DNA of 64,000 nt, taken from positions 124,001 through 188,000 of the forward strand of contig NZ_AQQP01000001.1 of assembly GCF_002210165.1 (NCBI RefSeq), read 5' to 3'. The stretch comes from Phaeobacter sp. 22II1-1F12B (GTDB lineage: Bacteria > Pseudomonadota > Alphaproteobacteria > Rhodobacterales > Rhodobacteraceae). Under the pieces are notes generated by a model. That model was not told where the DNA came from. It saw only the letters and a list, made by a program, of their open reading frames with translations, and did no database searches. This document shows positions 36,639-45,566 of this stretch, piece by piece (position 1 is the first letter of the stretch; each line of letters opens with the position of its first letter). Both the position numbers and the translations under genes were made by a program.

Positions 36639-37400
36639 TCAGTCCCTCAATGCCCAACTGTCCCGGTGCCGCGCCGTGGGAAACCGTGCTTCCAGCCCCA
36701 GTTCGGCAATCTGCTCTATACTTGCTTCGAACAGGCTGCGCATCACTGGAATGGTCTCAGGCTCAAGCGCCACGCGCCGCAGGTCATCCGCGCGGCCCGC
36801 ATAGGCGTCAAACAGCGCACGCAGATCCTCGACCGCCGTTTTTTCCGACATGTCCACCCGCAGGTCGAGCGTATCCATCCCTAATTCGCCCGACACGCGC
36901 AGCGCGGCGGACCGCAACGGCCCCAGCACTTCGCCACCCGCATCGCGGCCCGCTTCGAGACCGCGCATCAGACGTTCGCCCAGCGGCAGTTCCGGGTTGC
37001 GCACAAAAGCATCCGCCATCGCATCGGTAACCTTGTCATTGGCAAGGATATTCCCCAGCGCAAGGCAGTCCTTGTCGATGCTGTGGGTATAGATCGAATA
37101 CATCCGGCGGCCGTGATACACCGCCGCCTGCCCCTTGGCGTCCAATGCGCCGATCTGACGCCATTCGATGTTTTCTGACGAAACACTGACTTTGGACACC
37201 GTCGCATCCGCTGTTTCCCCGGCCTTCAGCAGCGAAATCCCCAGATCACCAAGACGGCTGTCCGTGCGGTGCTGCGACAGCACTGCCCCCTTGCCATGGG
37301 CAAGCCGGAGACAACGACCGCCCACCGCCAGATCCGACGTCGTGATGACGCCGCCAAAGGCCCCGGTCCGCGCACAGCGGCCAACCATTGAAAATGTCAC
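36639..37400 (-). CDS. DUF1028 protein, first of two in the cluster
   Basis: The 253-residue protein begins MTFSMVGRCARTGAFGGVITTSDLAVGGR, the hallmark of DUF1028, in which the start methionine is followed directly by T-F-S. It has CLALGNILAND and RSAALRVSG, which are also in the paralog at 44833. As I recall, the family is grouped with Ntn hydrolases, where a residue near the N-terminus is the nucleophile, but its activity is undescribed. It lies between the FAD oxidase and the amidohydrolase in the operon. Confidence 0.85.
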   Translation of the reverse strand: MTFSMVGRCARTGAFGGVITTSDLAVGGRCLRLAHGKGAVLSQHRTDSRLGDLGISLLKAGETADATVSKVSVSSENIEWRQIGALDAKGQAAVYHGRRMYSIYTHSIDKDCLALGNILANDKVTDAMADAFVRNPELPLGERLMRGLEAGRDAGGEVLGPLRSAALRVSGELGMDTLDLRVDMSEKTAVEDLRALFDAYAGRADDLRRVALEPETIPVMRSLFEASIEQIAELGLEARFPTARHRDSWALRD

Positions 37401-37426
37401 AGCAGATCTCCTCTTTTCTTGCTGTT

Positions 37427-38794
37427 CTACGCGGGATCGGTGGCGGGCAGCGGCACACCACGATCCTCGGCGCTAAAGCGTTCCCACATCGCGTCGGTCG
37501 CTGCCTGCGCTTCGACCATTGCGGCGCGTTCATCAATGGTGGTCAACTGCCCGTCGCGCATCAGAAACCGGCCATCGACCATCGTATCGGTGACAACGCC
37601 CGGATGCCCGTAGTGCAGCAGGTTCGACACCGCCGAAAGGCGCGGCATCATCGCCGGGGTCATCAGGTTAAAAAGCGCAAGATCCGCCTTCATTCCCACC
37701 GCAATAGAGCCGATTTCCGGATGATCCAGCGCCTTTGCCGCGTTGACCGTCGCATAGTTGAAAACCGTCTGCGGCGATGGTGTGACCGAGCGCCCATAGG
37801 CCCCCCGGTGTAGCGTCATCGCCATCTTCATCGCGTGAAACATATCCTCGGTCATGTTGTCCGTGCCCAGCACGATCTTGACCCCATGGTCGAGGATCGA
37901 CCGCATCGGCAGCGGGTGCGGCCCCTTGGCCGACATCGACGCCGGACAATGGCCCAGCCACGTTCCCGTCTCGGCCAGCCGCGCCACATCGGATTCATTG
38001 CAGAATGTCCAATGCACGGCGATCAGGTCGTCGCCGAGAAAATCGTTCTGATCCAGATACTCGGTCGAAGTGCAGCCGTGCAGTTTCTCGACCTGCTCCT
38101 TTTCGCTGATGATCTGGCTAAGGTGCACGGTACGGCGCAACCCGTGTTTGCGTGCCAGTTTCTTCAACTCACCCAGCATCCAGGGGCTGCAGTTGTCCGG
38201 CGCGTGAGCCGCGATCATGACGCGCACCCGGTCGTCCTCGGCCCCGTGGAACTCGTCGATCAGCGCACGGGTGCGGGTCAGGAATGTCTCGCCGAACTCG
38301 CGGTCGAAACGATAGCTGCCCGCGCCCACCTCGGTCGTCACCGCATCGGCACAGCTTTCCGCCAGCCAGAGCCGCACACCCGAGTCGATCATCGCCGGGG
38401 CGTAATCGGCGACGTGACGCAGCGGATCGACCATCGTCGTAGTCCCCGACCGGATCGCCTCGGCGCAGGCCAGCCGTGCAATCGCCGCCCGTTCCTGTGG
38501 TTCCAGCAGGTAGGAGGCCGGCACCATGTACTGGTAGACAAGATTGCCCTCGATATCCTCGACCGTGCCCTTGAGCACCAGTAGAACCGAATGGGTGTGC
38601 GAATTGATCAGACCCGGCGACACCAGCTTGTCCGAGGTATCGACCATTTCGAACGACTCGAAATCGCTGCCGTTCAGCGTCTCGGCGATCGCGACGATCT
38701 TCTTGCCTTCGACCGCGATATGGCCCGCCCGCACTTCGGGCATCCCGCTTTCGTGAATGAAATAGCGGGCGTTCTTGAAGAGATACTTGCTCAT
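37427..38794 (-). CDS. ATZ/TRZ-type amidohydrolase (deaminase-like)
   Basis: The 455-residue metal-dependent hydrolase has INSHTHSVLL (HxH), VHLSQI, DLIAVHWTFC, a GHCPASM segment and the aspartate in LGTDNMTED. This one-metal aminohydrolase pattern is shared by SsnA, AtzB/TrzN, guanine deaminase and MTA/SAH deaminase. It probably removes ammonia or an amide group from a cyclic nitrogen compound. It overlaps the PotC-type permease start by ATGA, tying it to the transporter. Exact substrate unknown. Confidence 0.85.
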   Translation of the reverse strand: MSKYLFKNARYFIHESGMPEVRAGHIAVEGKKIVAIAETLNGSDFESFEMVDTSDKLVSPGLINSHTHSVLLVLKGTVEDIEGNLVYQYMVPASYLLEPQERAAIARLACAEAIRSGTTTMVDPLRHVADYAPAMIDSGVRLWLAESCADAVTTEVGAGSYRFDREFGETFLTRTRALIDEFHGAEDDRVRVMIAAHAPDNCSPWMLGELKKLARKHGLRRTVHLSQIISEKEQVEKLHGCTSTEYLDQNDFLGDDLIAVHWTFCNESDVARLAETGTWLGHCPASMSAKGPHPLPMRSILDHGVKIVLGTDNMTEDMFHAMKMAMTLHRGAYGRSVTPSPQTVFNYATVNAAKALDHPEIGSIAVGMKADLALFNLMTPAMMPRLSAVSNLLHYGHPGVVTDTMVDGRFLMRDGQLTTIDERAAMVEAQAATDAMWERFSAEDRGVPLPATDPA

Positions 38795-39570
38795 GACGTC
38801 CGCCGCAGCGCCGTGATCGCCGTTATCAACAAGGTCAGCAACACCAGCAGGGTCGCAACCGCCGCGATGGTCGGGTCGATATTGTCCTGAATGCCCTCCC
38901 AGATCTTTTTGGGCAGCGTCGTTACCCGGCGCACGGTAATGAACAAAACGCCCACAATCTCGTCAAAGCTGACGATAAAGGCAAAGACGAACCCGGTCAG
39001 GATACCCGGCTTGGCCGCAGGCACGACCACAGCCAGCACCGTCTGCCAGACCGAGGCGCCAAGACTCCGCGCCGCACGCGGAATGTTCCGATCAAGGTTG
39101 ACCAAGGCCGCAAAGACCGAGATCGACACATAAGGCAGCGCCAAAAGCGTATGCGCGAGGATGACGCCCAGGCTTGTATCGATCAGCCCAAGCTGCACCC
39201 AGAACCGGTAGAACCCAAGCGACTGCACGACCGGCGGCACAAGGATCGGCGTAATCAAAATCCAGCGCGCGATGGCCGAGGCACGGTCCGACAGGAACCA
39301 GCACCCGATGGCAAAGGCAGTGCCCAGAACGGCAGCGCAGCTTGCCACGACAAGACCGATCCAAATGCTCGACCATGTCGCGTGCAACCATTCGGTATCG
39401 CTGAAGTAATTGACGTAGTGCTGCATCGAAAGATGCTCTTTCGGCAGGCCGATATAGCTGGTGTCAGTCAGGGACACCGGGATAACGACCAGCAGCGGCA
39501 GCACCAGAAAGGCAAGGATCATCCAGGCGCCGGTCTGAAAGAAGATGCGAAACGCGGATACCGGCATCAT
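38791..39570 (-). CDS. ABC transporter permease, PotC type
   Basis: The 259-residue inner-membrane protein has six predicted helices and the EAA-like loop (AARSLGASVWQTVLAVVVPAAKPGI), typical of the second permease of spermidine/putrescine-like importers. It overlaps both neighbours by ATGA. It works with the PotB-type permease, ATPase and binding protein encoded upstream. The substrate is unlikely to be just polyamine given the neighbouring catabolic genes. Confidence 0.9.
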   Translation of the reverse strand: MMPVSAFRIFFQTGAWMILAFLVLPLLVVIPVSLTDTSYIGLPKEHLSMQHYVNYFSDTEWLHATWSSIWIGLVVASCAAVLGTAFAIGCWFLSDRASAIARWILITPILVPPVVQSLGFYRFWVQLGLIDTSLGVILAHTLLALPYVSISVFAALVNLDRNIPRAARSLGASVWQTVLAVVVPAAKPGILTGFVFAFIVSFDEIVGVLFITVRRVTTLPKKIWEGIQDNIDPTIAAVATLLVLLTLLITAITALRRTS

Positions 39571-40409
39571 TTACGCTCCAGCAGGGCAGACCGCAGATTG
39601 ATAAAGCGGGATGCGATCAAAAGAACAAGGGCGGTCGCCACCAGCAGCCCGACGGACAGGGCCGAGCCAAGACCCCAGTTCAGGAACTCCTGAATCTGGT
39701 AAGTGATATATTCCGAGATCATCAGCACGCGCCCGCCGCCAAGCAGGGCAGGCGTCACGTAGAAGCCCAGCGACAGCACGAACACCAGCAGCGCGCCGGA
39801 CATCACGCCGGGGATGGTCTGCGGAAAGTAGACGTTCCAGAAAGCCGTCCACTCGCTGGCCCCTAGCCCGCGTGCGGCCTTGACGTAAGCATCTGAAATG
39901 CCGCGCATATTCGTCATCATTGGCAGGATGGCAAAGGGCAGCATGACGTGGATCATCGCGATCAGCACGCCGAATTCATTATGCATAAGCCGCAGCGGTG
40001 AATCGATGATCCCGGTATCGCGCAACGTGTCGTTCACAAGGCCCGAACGGCCCAGCAGAACGATCCAGCTGAATGACCGGATCAGAACCGACACCCAGAA
40101 CGGCAGGATGACAAGCGCCAGCATCAGCGGCGTGAACTTGTTGGCAAAGTTGCTGATCGAATAGGCCACGATATAGCCCAGCAGCAGGCAGCCAAGCGTG
40201 GTGATCGCAGCCACCCGGAAAGTCAGCACGAAACTGGTTTTGACCGCGCTGGATTCGGCCATTTTGACAAAATTGTCGACTCCGGTCGTCGGCTCGGTAA
40301 AGGCGATCTCCCAGATCCCCAGAACCGGCAGGATGTAAAAGACGATCATGATCGTCAGGGCAGGCGCCACCAGCATCCAGTAGCTGACTTTTTCGTTGAG
40401 ACGACCCAT
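39567..40409 (-). CDS. ABC transporter permease, PotB type
   Basis: The start is the ATG at 40409 (MGRLNEKVSYWML) with GGAG upstream; the frame extends further without support. The 280-residue protein has six helices and the EAA loop AARGLGASEWTAFWNVYFPQT. PotB-type permeases pair with PotC types in periplasmic binding-protein importers. It overlaps the PotC-type gene by four bases and lies 72 bases after the binding-protein gene. Confidence 0.9.
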   Translation of the reverse strand: MGRLNEKVSYWMLVAPALTIMIVFYILPVLGIWEIAFTEPTTGVDNFVKMAESSAVKTSFVLTFRVAAITTLGCLLLGYIVAYSISNFANKFTPLMLALVILPFWVSVLIRSFSWIVLLGRSGLVNDTLRDTGIIDSPLRLMHNEFGVLIAMIHVMLPFAILPMMTNMRGISDAYVKAARGLGASEWTAFWNVYFPQTIPGVMSGALLVFVLSLGFYVTPALLGGGRVLMISEYITYQIQEFLNWGLGSALSVGLLVATALVLLIASRFINLRSALLERK

Positions 40410-40481
40410 GCAAGCTCCGGCAGTCGAAATTCGGAAAAAACGGGGCCATCGGCATCGCACGACAGCCCCGCAGGGGAGGGA

Positions 40482-41615
40482 TCAGTTGATCAGAGCGTCC
40501 ACGTACATTTCCTCTGCCGCGACCTGGTGCTTGGCGTACCATTCGTCGTTATAGAGGATCTGCGTGGCAAGGTTTTCCGGGCTCGTCGGGTTCCAGCGCG
40601 CCAGCTCTTCCGGCACCATCGGTGCGGCGGCCGGGTTGATCGGACCAGAGCCAAGCAGTTCCAGCCACTTCACCTGCAGTTCAGGCTTCTGGGCGTGAGC
40701 GATGAATTTCATCACTTCTTCGGTGCCCGCCGGATTGTCTTTCGGGACAACCCAGATACCCGGCGCCATCACGCCGCCATTGAACGACACCTGAAAGCTG
40801 CCTTCATCCATCTGGTCTTTCAGCAGGTGCGCGCGGGTCGACCAGATATTGCCGATGGCAACTTCTTCCTGAAGGAACAGGTTCTGGCTGTCGCTGCCCG
40901 AGCCCCAGACGATGATGTTTTCACGCAGCTCGCGGAACTTGGCGATGGCGGCTGCAATCCCGTCTTCCGTATTCAGCACGGAATAGACTTCTTCCGGCGC
41001 GATACCCTGCGCCATTGTCGCGCTTTCCAGCATACCACGCACCGACTTGCGGAAGGTCCGCATACCGGGGAAATCCTTGGTGTTCCAGACATCTGCCCAG
41101 TTCTGCGGGACATTGCCGCCCAGCATCTTGGGGTTCGTCGCAAGAACGTAGGAATAGATGTAGTTACCGACACCGTTGTTATAGGCCGTGCCTTCCAGAA
41201 CCTTCGACTTGTCCACGATGGAGTAATCGATGGGCTGCGTGATGCCCTGTTGTTCCAGAATGATCGCCGAACCCGCGCCGCTGTCGCAAAGGTCCCAGAC
41301 CACCGCGCCGCTTTCGACCATGGCGCGGATCTTGCCCGCCGAGGGGCCGGACCCGTCGATGACGACCGGGACGCCTGTTTCGGCGGTATAGGTCTCAGCC
41401 AGAACTTCTTCGAGCACGTCCTTGGCCGTGCCGCCCCAGTTCACGACGACGATCTCGTTCGCCTGCGCGGAAACCTTGCTGCCCAGCGCGGGCAGAATGC
41501 CAAGGGCACCCATCGCGGCGATGAAACCACGGCGGGTCAGACGGCCCTGCTTGTAACGTTCGACGGCAATATCCGCGATATCGCGTTTTGCCTCGAAATC
41601 GGTTGTATCAGTCAT
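40482..41615 (-). CDS. periplasmic solute-binding protein, PotD type, Tat-exported
   Basis: The 377-residue protein has a twin-arginine signal (RLTRRGFIAAMG, arginines 28-29) ending around ALGSKVSAQA. The mature part follows the type II binding-protein pattern of polyamine-family carriers (VVNWGGTAKDVLEE...). Tat export suggests folding or cofactor loading before export. It delivers the cluster's substrate to the importer. Gaps of about 72 bases on either side could hold a stabilizing RNA element, since binding proteins are usually made in excess. Confidence 0.9.
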   Translation of the reverse strand: MTDTTDFEAKRDIADIAVERYKQGRLTRRGFIAAMGALGILPALGSKVSAQANEIVVVNWGGTAKDVLEEVLAETYTAETGVPVVIDGSGPSAGKIRAMVESGAVVWDLCDSGAGSAIILEQQGITQPIDYSIVDKSKVLEGTAYNNGVGNYIYSYVLATNPKMLGGNVPQNWADVWNTKDFPGMRTFRKSVRGMLESATMAQGIAPEEVYSVLNTEDGIAAAIAKFRELRENIIVWGSGSDSQNLFLQEEVAIGNIWSTRAHLLKDQMDEGSFQVSFNGGVMAPGIWVVPKDNPAGTEEVMKFIAHAQKPELQVKWLELLGSGPINPAAAPMVPEELARWNPTSPENLATQILYNDEWYAKHQVAAEEMYVDALIN

Positions 41616-41689
41616 GTCACTTCTCCTTGTTGGATCGTAATGCTTATTGATTTCAGGCCCTTGTCGCCGGACCCTTGCCGGTAGAAACG

Positions 41690-42760
41690 TTATTCGGGCG
41701 CCAGCACGACGCAGGCGTCCTTGTCCCAGCCGATACTCACGGGAAGGTCAGGTTTTGGCGTGATGCCGGTCTTCCAGGTGGCGCAGGACAAAAGCAGTTC
41801 GCCAAGCGAGTCATGAGTCACGATGACCTGGCAACGCTCGCCCAGATAGCTGACCTGTTTGACCTTGGCCGACAGGAACTCTTCTCCCGGCGCACCAAGC
41901 CGCAGACGTTCGGGTCGCAGGGCAACCTTGGTCTTGGTGCCGACTTCGACCGGTGTTTCGGCTTCGACCTCGAACTTGGCCCCATCGGCGGCACAGCTCA
42001 GCACATCGCCTTCGCGGCCCGTCACCGTCACGTCGATGAAATTCGATTTTCCAAGGAAATCAGCGACAAACGCATTCCGAGGCTTGTTATACAGATCGCC
42101 CGGCGCGCCTTCCTGCTGGATCTTGCCATCCTTGAGGATGACGATCCGGTCCGACATGGACAGCGCTTCTTCCTGATCGTGGGTCACATAAATAAAGGTC
42201 ACGCCCAGCCGGTCGTGCAGCGCCTTGAGCTCCCATTGCAGGTCCGCGCGCAGCTTCTTGTCGAGCGCCGAAAGCGGTTCGTCCAGCAGCAGAACCTGCG
42301 GATGAAACGACAGCGCCCGGGCCAGCGCGACCCGCTGCTGCTGACCGCCCGAAAGCTGGATCGGCAACCGGTCGGCAAAAGCGCCCATCTGCACAAGGTC
42401 GAGACATTCCGCCACCCGGTCGGCGATCTCCTTCGCCGGGCGTTTGCGCACTTTCAGCGGAAAGGCCACGTTTTCAGCCACGGTCATCGTCGGGAACAGC
42501 GCATAGCCCTGGAAAACCATCCCGAAATCGCGCGCCTCAGGGGGCTGCTTGGTAATGTCCTTGGACCGAAGACTGATCGACCCTTCGTCAAGGCGGATGA
42601 AACCGGCAATCGCGCTCAAAAGCGTGGTCTTGCCCGACCCCGAAGGCCCAAGCAGCGTCAGGAACTCTCCGTCCGCCACATCCAGCGTCACATCGTCAAG
42701 CGCATGAACGCTCCCGTACCGTTTGATCCCCTGACGAATGGAAAGGATAGGAGTGCTCAT
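41690..42760 (-). CDS. ABC transporter ATP-binding protein, PotA type
   Basis: The preferred start is the ATG at 42760; an in-frame GTG lies at 42778. The protein (about 356 residues) has Walker A GPSGSGKTT, the signature LSGGQQQRVALARAL, Walker B LLLDEPLSALD, the H-loop VTHDQEEAL and a C-terminal TOBE domain. It energizes uptake. As first gene of the nine-gene minus operon it must be close to the operon promoter, in the 124-base gap before the LysR gene. Confidence 0.92.
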   Translation of the reverse strand: MSTPILSIRQGIKRYGSVHALDDVTLDVADGEFLTLLGPSGSGKTTLLSAIAGFIRLDEGSISLRSKDITKQPPEARDFGMVFQGYALFPTMTVAENVAFPLKVRKRPAKEIADRVAECLDLVQMGAFADRLPIQLSGGQQQRVALARALSFHPQVLLLDEPLSALDKKLRADLQWELKALHDRLGVTFIYVTHDQEEALSMSDRIVILKDGKIQQEGAPGDLYNKPRNAFVADFLGKSNFIDVTVTGREGDVLSCAADGAKFEVEAETPVEVGTKTKVALRPERLRLGAPGEEFLSAKVKQVSYLGERCQVIVTHDSLGELLLSCATWKTGITPKPDLPVSIGWDKDACVVLAPE

Positions 42761-42883
42761 GCTGTTCTTATGTTCCACGCTTGAGTGAGAGGCCGTTCGT
42801 ACGCGGCCGGTATCGCTACGTCAGGGGAGCATGAAGAGCTAAAACAATGAAATTAAAAAATGCCCTGTATAAATAATTTCGGA

Positions 42884-43804
42884 TTATACTCTCTCGGTCT
42901 TCCGCGCGATATTCTCCGCCCCATCCTTTAGGAACTCGGCAAGAAACTGTTGGAACTGAACCGAAAGATGCGAGGTCGGGAAAAGGTTCGACGTGACCGC
43001 GTGCATGTTGAGATGCAGCACCGGCTGCGTTGGCTTTATGGCGATTCCGCTGATATCCGGCCCGATCAGGGCAAAGCTGTCGACCAGCGCAACGCCCAAC
43101 CCGTTACGCACCATTTCAAGCGCCGTCGCCGTGTGGCGTACCTCGCAGAAATAGCGCCGCTCAAGCCCCTGCTGCGAAAACACCGTGTCGATTGCCTGCC
43201 CCAGCGGCGTGCTCGCTGCATAAGAAATGTGCGGCACGTGGTTCAGGTCCGTCACCTTGATCTGGTCCGACAGGGCCATCTCGTGATTCTCCGGACAGAC
43301 ACACATCAGACGGCCTTCGCCCACTTCGCGCACGGATAGCGCCGAATGACGCGGTCGCGTCACGGAAAGCGCCAGATCGGCCCGCCCGCTCACCAGCCGC
43401 CGGATGATCTCATCAACACTGCCCAATTCGATGGAAAGCTGAAGTTTTGGGCGGGTCCGCATGAATTCGGCCAGGACCAGCGGTAAAATCCCGTGGCCGA
43501 TCGAGGGCGAGGCGACAATGTTCAACCGCCCAATTGTCCCGCCGCGCAATTCGTCGATGATATTCGCAACACGCTTTTGCTGCATGAACAGATGCTGCGC
43601 TTCCTGCGCGATGTGCAGCGCCTCGCGCGTTGGCACCAACCGCCCGTGCTCCCTTTGAAACAAGGGAAAGCCAACAAGATCTTCGGTGTGGCGGATCATG
43701 TTGCTTATCGCGGGCTGGCTCACGTTCAGCAGTTCCGCCGCCCGCGCGGTCGTGCCGACTTCGATGACCGTGGACAAAACTTCAAGCTGGCGCGCGTTTA
43801 TCAT
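42884..43804 (-). CDS. LysR-family regulator of the ureide cluster
   Basis: The 306-residue protein has the winged HTH (about 1-60, NVSQPAISNMIRHTEDLVGFPLFQR) and a PBP2-type effector domain. It lies between the minus-strand transport/catabolic operon and the divergent carbamoylase gene, the standard position for a local activator. A T-N11-A inverted repeat just outside its start could be its operator (43809-43823). It probably senses an intermediate of the pathway. Confidence 0.88.
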   Translation of the reverse strand: MINARQLEVLSTVIEVGTTARAAELLNVSQPAISNMIRHTEDLVGFPLFQREHGRLVPTREALHIAQEAQHLFMQQKRVANIIDELRGGTIGRLNIVASPSIGHGILPLVLAEFMRTRPKLQLSIELGSVDEIIRRLVSGRADLALSVTRPRHSALSVREVGEGRLMCVCPENHEMALSDQIKVTDLNHVPHISYAASTPLGQAIDTVFSQQGLERRYFCEVRHTATALEMVRNGLGVALVDSFALIGPDISGIAIKPTQPVLHLNMHAVTSNLFPTSHLSVQFQQFLAEFLKDGAENIARKTERV

Positions 43805-43808
43805 GCAT

Positions 43809-43823
43809 ATAACTTTTCATTAT
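43809..43823. promoter_or_regulatory. candidate LysR box (ATAA-N7-TTAT)
   Basis: The T-N11-A element lies 5 bases upstream of the lysR-type start, in the 96-base gap shared with the carbamoylase gene. A second, longer-spaced pair, GATAGGGG (43826-43833) and CCCCTGTC (43860-43867), differs at one position. Both are positional inferences. Confidence 0.4.
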
Positions 43824-43900
43824 TCGATAGGGGTACAAATTTATTTCACACTGATATAGCCCCTGTCTACACCGGAAATATTCATTCAGAGGAGACACGG

Positions 43901-44836
43901 ATGAGCCGGAAAGAAGTCTACGCGGTCGCTCAGATGGGGCCAGTTCATCTGGCGGATACCAAGGCACAGGTCATCGCGCGGCTGATCGATATGCTGCGTC
44001 AGGCCCATGCCCGTGGCGCGCGCTGGGTCACCTTTCCCGAACTCGCCCTGACGACCTTTTTCCCCCGCTACATCTATGACACGCCCGAGGAATACGACGT
44101 ATTCTTCGAAGAGGGCCTGCCCTCTCCGGCCATGAAACCGTTGTTCGAAGAGGCCGAAAAACTCGGCGTTGGATTCTATCTCGGCTATGCGGAAAAGATC
44201 ACCGAAGGTGGCGAAACACATCGCTACAACACTTCGGTTCTCGTCGCGCCGGACGGCAAGATCCTTGGCAAATACCGCAAGATCCACCTGCCCGGCACCA
44301 AGGATCCCATCGGCGATCTGGAATTCGAACATCTCGAGAAGCGCTATTTCGAAGTCGGCGACATGGGCTTCCCGGTATTCGAAACACCCTCGGGCCGTTT
44401 CGGCATGTGCATCTGCAACGACCGTCGCTGGCCGGAAACCTTCCGTGTTATGGCGCTGCGCGGGGCCGAGGTGTTCATGCTGGGCTACAACACACCGACT
44501 CGCAATATTCACCACCCTGAACCGGCGCACCTGCGTGAATTCCACCACCGTCTCAGCCTTGAATCCGCCGCCTACCAGAACGCCGCCTGGGTCATGGCCG
44601 CCGCGAAATGCGGTTCCGAGGACGGGTTCGCCATGATCGGCGGCTCGGCCATTGTCTCGCCCACCGGCGAGGTCGTGGCCCGCGCCTCGACCGAAGATGA
44701 CGAAGTGATCACCTATGACTGCGATCTCGACCTCGGCGCCTATATCCGCCGCTCGGTCTTTGATTTCGCCCGCCACCGCCGGATCGAACATTACGGGCCG
44801 ATCACCGCGCAAACCGGCATCGAGCTCGACAAATGA
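43901..44836 (+). CDS. N-carbamoyl-D-amino acid hydrolase (D-carbamoylase)
   Basis: The start is the ATG at 43901 with AGAGGAGA upstream; the longer frame is antisense to the LysR gene. The 311-residue nitrilase-superfamily enzyme has its triad at positions equal to Agrobacterium D-carbamoylase: E47 (FPELALT), K127 (YRKIHLPG) and C172 (CICNDRRW). It hydrolyses N-carbamoyl-D-amino acids to D-amino acid, CO2 and ammonia. It complements the hydantoinase on the other strand and is followed by an overlapping DUF1028 gene. Confidence 0.93.
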   Translation: MSRKEVYAVAQMGPVHLADTKAQVIARLIDMLRQAHARGARWVTFPELALTTFFPRYIYDTPEEYDVFFEEGLPSPAMKPLFEEAEKLGVGFYLGYAEKITEGGETHRYNTSVLVAPDGKILGKYRKIHLPGTKDPIGDLEFEHLEKRYFEVGDMGFPVFETPSGRFGMCICNDRRWPETFRVMALRGAEVFMLGYNTPTRNIHHPEPAHLREFHHRLSLESAAYQNAAWVMAAAKCGSEDGFAMIGGSAIVSPTGEVVARASTEDDEVITYDCDLDLGAYIRRSVFDFARHRRIEHYGPITAQTGIELDK

Positions 44837-45507
44837 CCTTTTCTCTCGCGGGCCGATGCGCGGAAACCGGTGACATCGGCTTTGCGGTTACAACGTCCTC
44901 GGTCTGCGTCGGAGCCCGCGTTGGTGCCGTGACCGACGGATGTGTCGTCTTCTCGCAGGCGCGCACTGACCCCCGGCTGCACGCGGTCGGAGTCGAGGCG
45001 TGGAAGCTTTCGGAAGACCCTGAAACCACGCTTTTCGCAATGCAGGACGCCGCAACCGCCCTGCATTGGCGGCAACTCGGCGTCTTTCCCGTACAGGGTA
45101 AACCGCTGCATTTCACCGGCGAAAGCTGCCTTGACCATTGCGGCGGGCTGATCGGCGATGACTGCCTCGCGCTTGGCAATTTTCTGGGTAGCGATCAGGT
45201 GCTGCCCGAAATGGTTCGGGGTTTTGAAGCCGCAACCGGCTCTCTGGCCGTCCGCCTCATCGCCGGTCTGAAAGCAGGTGAAAACGCCGGAAGCGAGCGC
45301 GATCCGCTGCAATCGGCGGCTGTCGTGGTTCTGGGCCGTAAGGACCTGAAGGATGTCGATCTCCGCATCGATTCCTCGGACGATCCAATCTCCGATCTCG
45401 CGGCCCTGCTCGTCGACTGGCTGCCAAAGGCGCCGGCTTATCGCCTCCGCGCCCTTGACCCGGACGCGGCACCGTCATCGAGCTCTGTCGAACATTCCAA
45501 AGACTAA
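44833..45507 (+). CDS. DUF1028 protein, second of two in the cluster
   Basis: The 224-residue protein begins MTFSLAGRCAETGDIGFAVTTSSVCVGAR, paralogous to the 253-residue DUF1028 protein at 36639; both show DCLALGN and a basic segment before a hydrophobic strand. It overlaps the carbamoylase stop by ATGA, so the two are translated together. The family's reaction is undescribed. Its coupling to a D-carbamoylase and its paralog's coupling to an amidohydrolase suggest a role in handling N-carbamoyl or amide intermediates. Confidence 0.85.
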   Translation: MTFSLAGRCAETGDIGFAVTTSSVCVGARVGAVTDGCVVFSQARTDPRLHAVGVEAWKLSEDPETTLFAMQDAATALHWRQLGVFPVQGKPLHFTGESCLDHCGGLIGDDCLALGNFLGSDQVLPEMVRGFEAATGSLAVRLIAGLKAGENAGSERDPLQSAAVVVLGRKDLKDVDLRIDSSDDPISDLAALLVDWLPKAPAYRLRALDPDAAPSSSSVEHSKD

Positions 45508-45566
45508 AGGCGCCGTGCAAGCGTCGCCTACCCGGCACTCTGACCCTATAAGCCCATTAACAGGGT

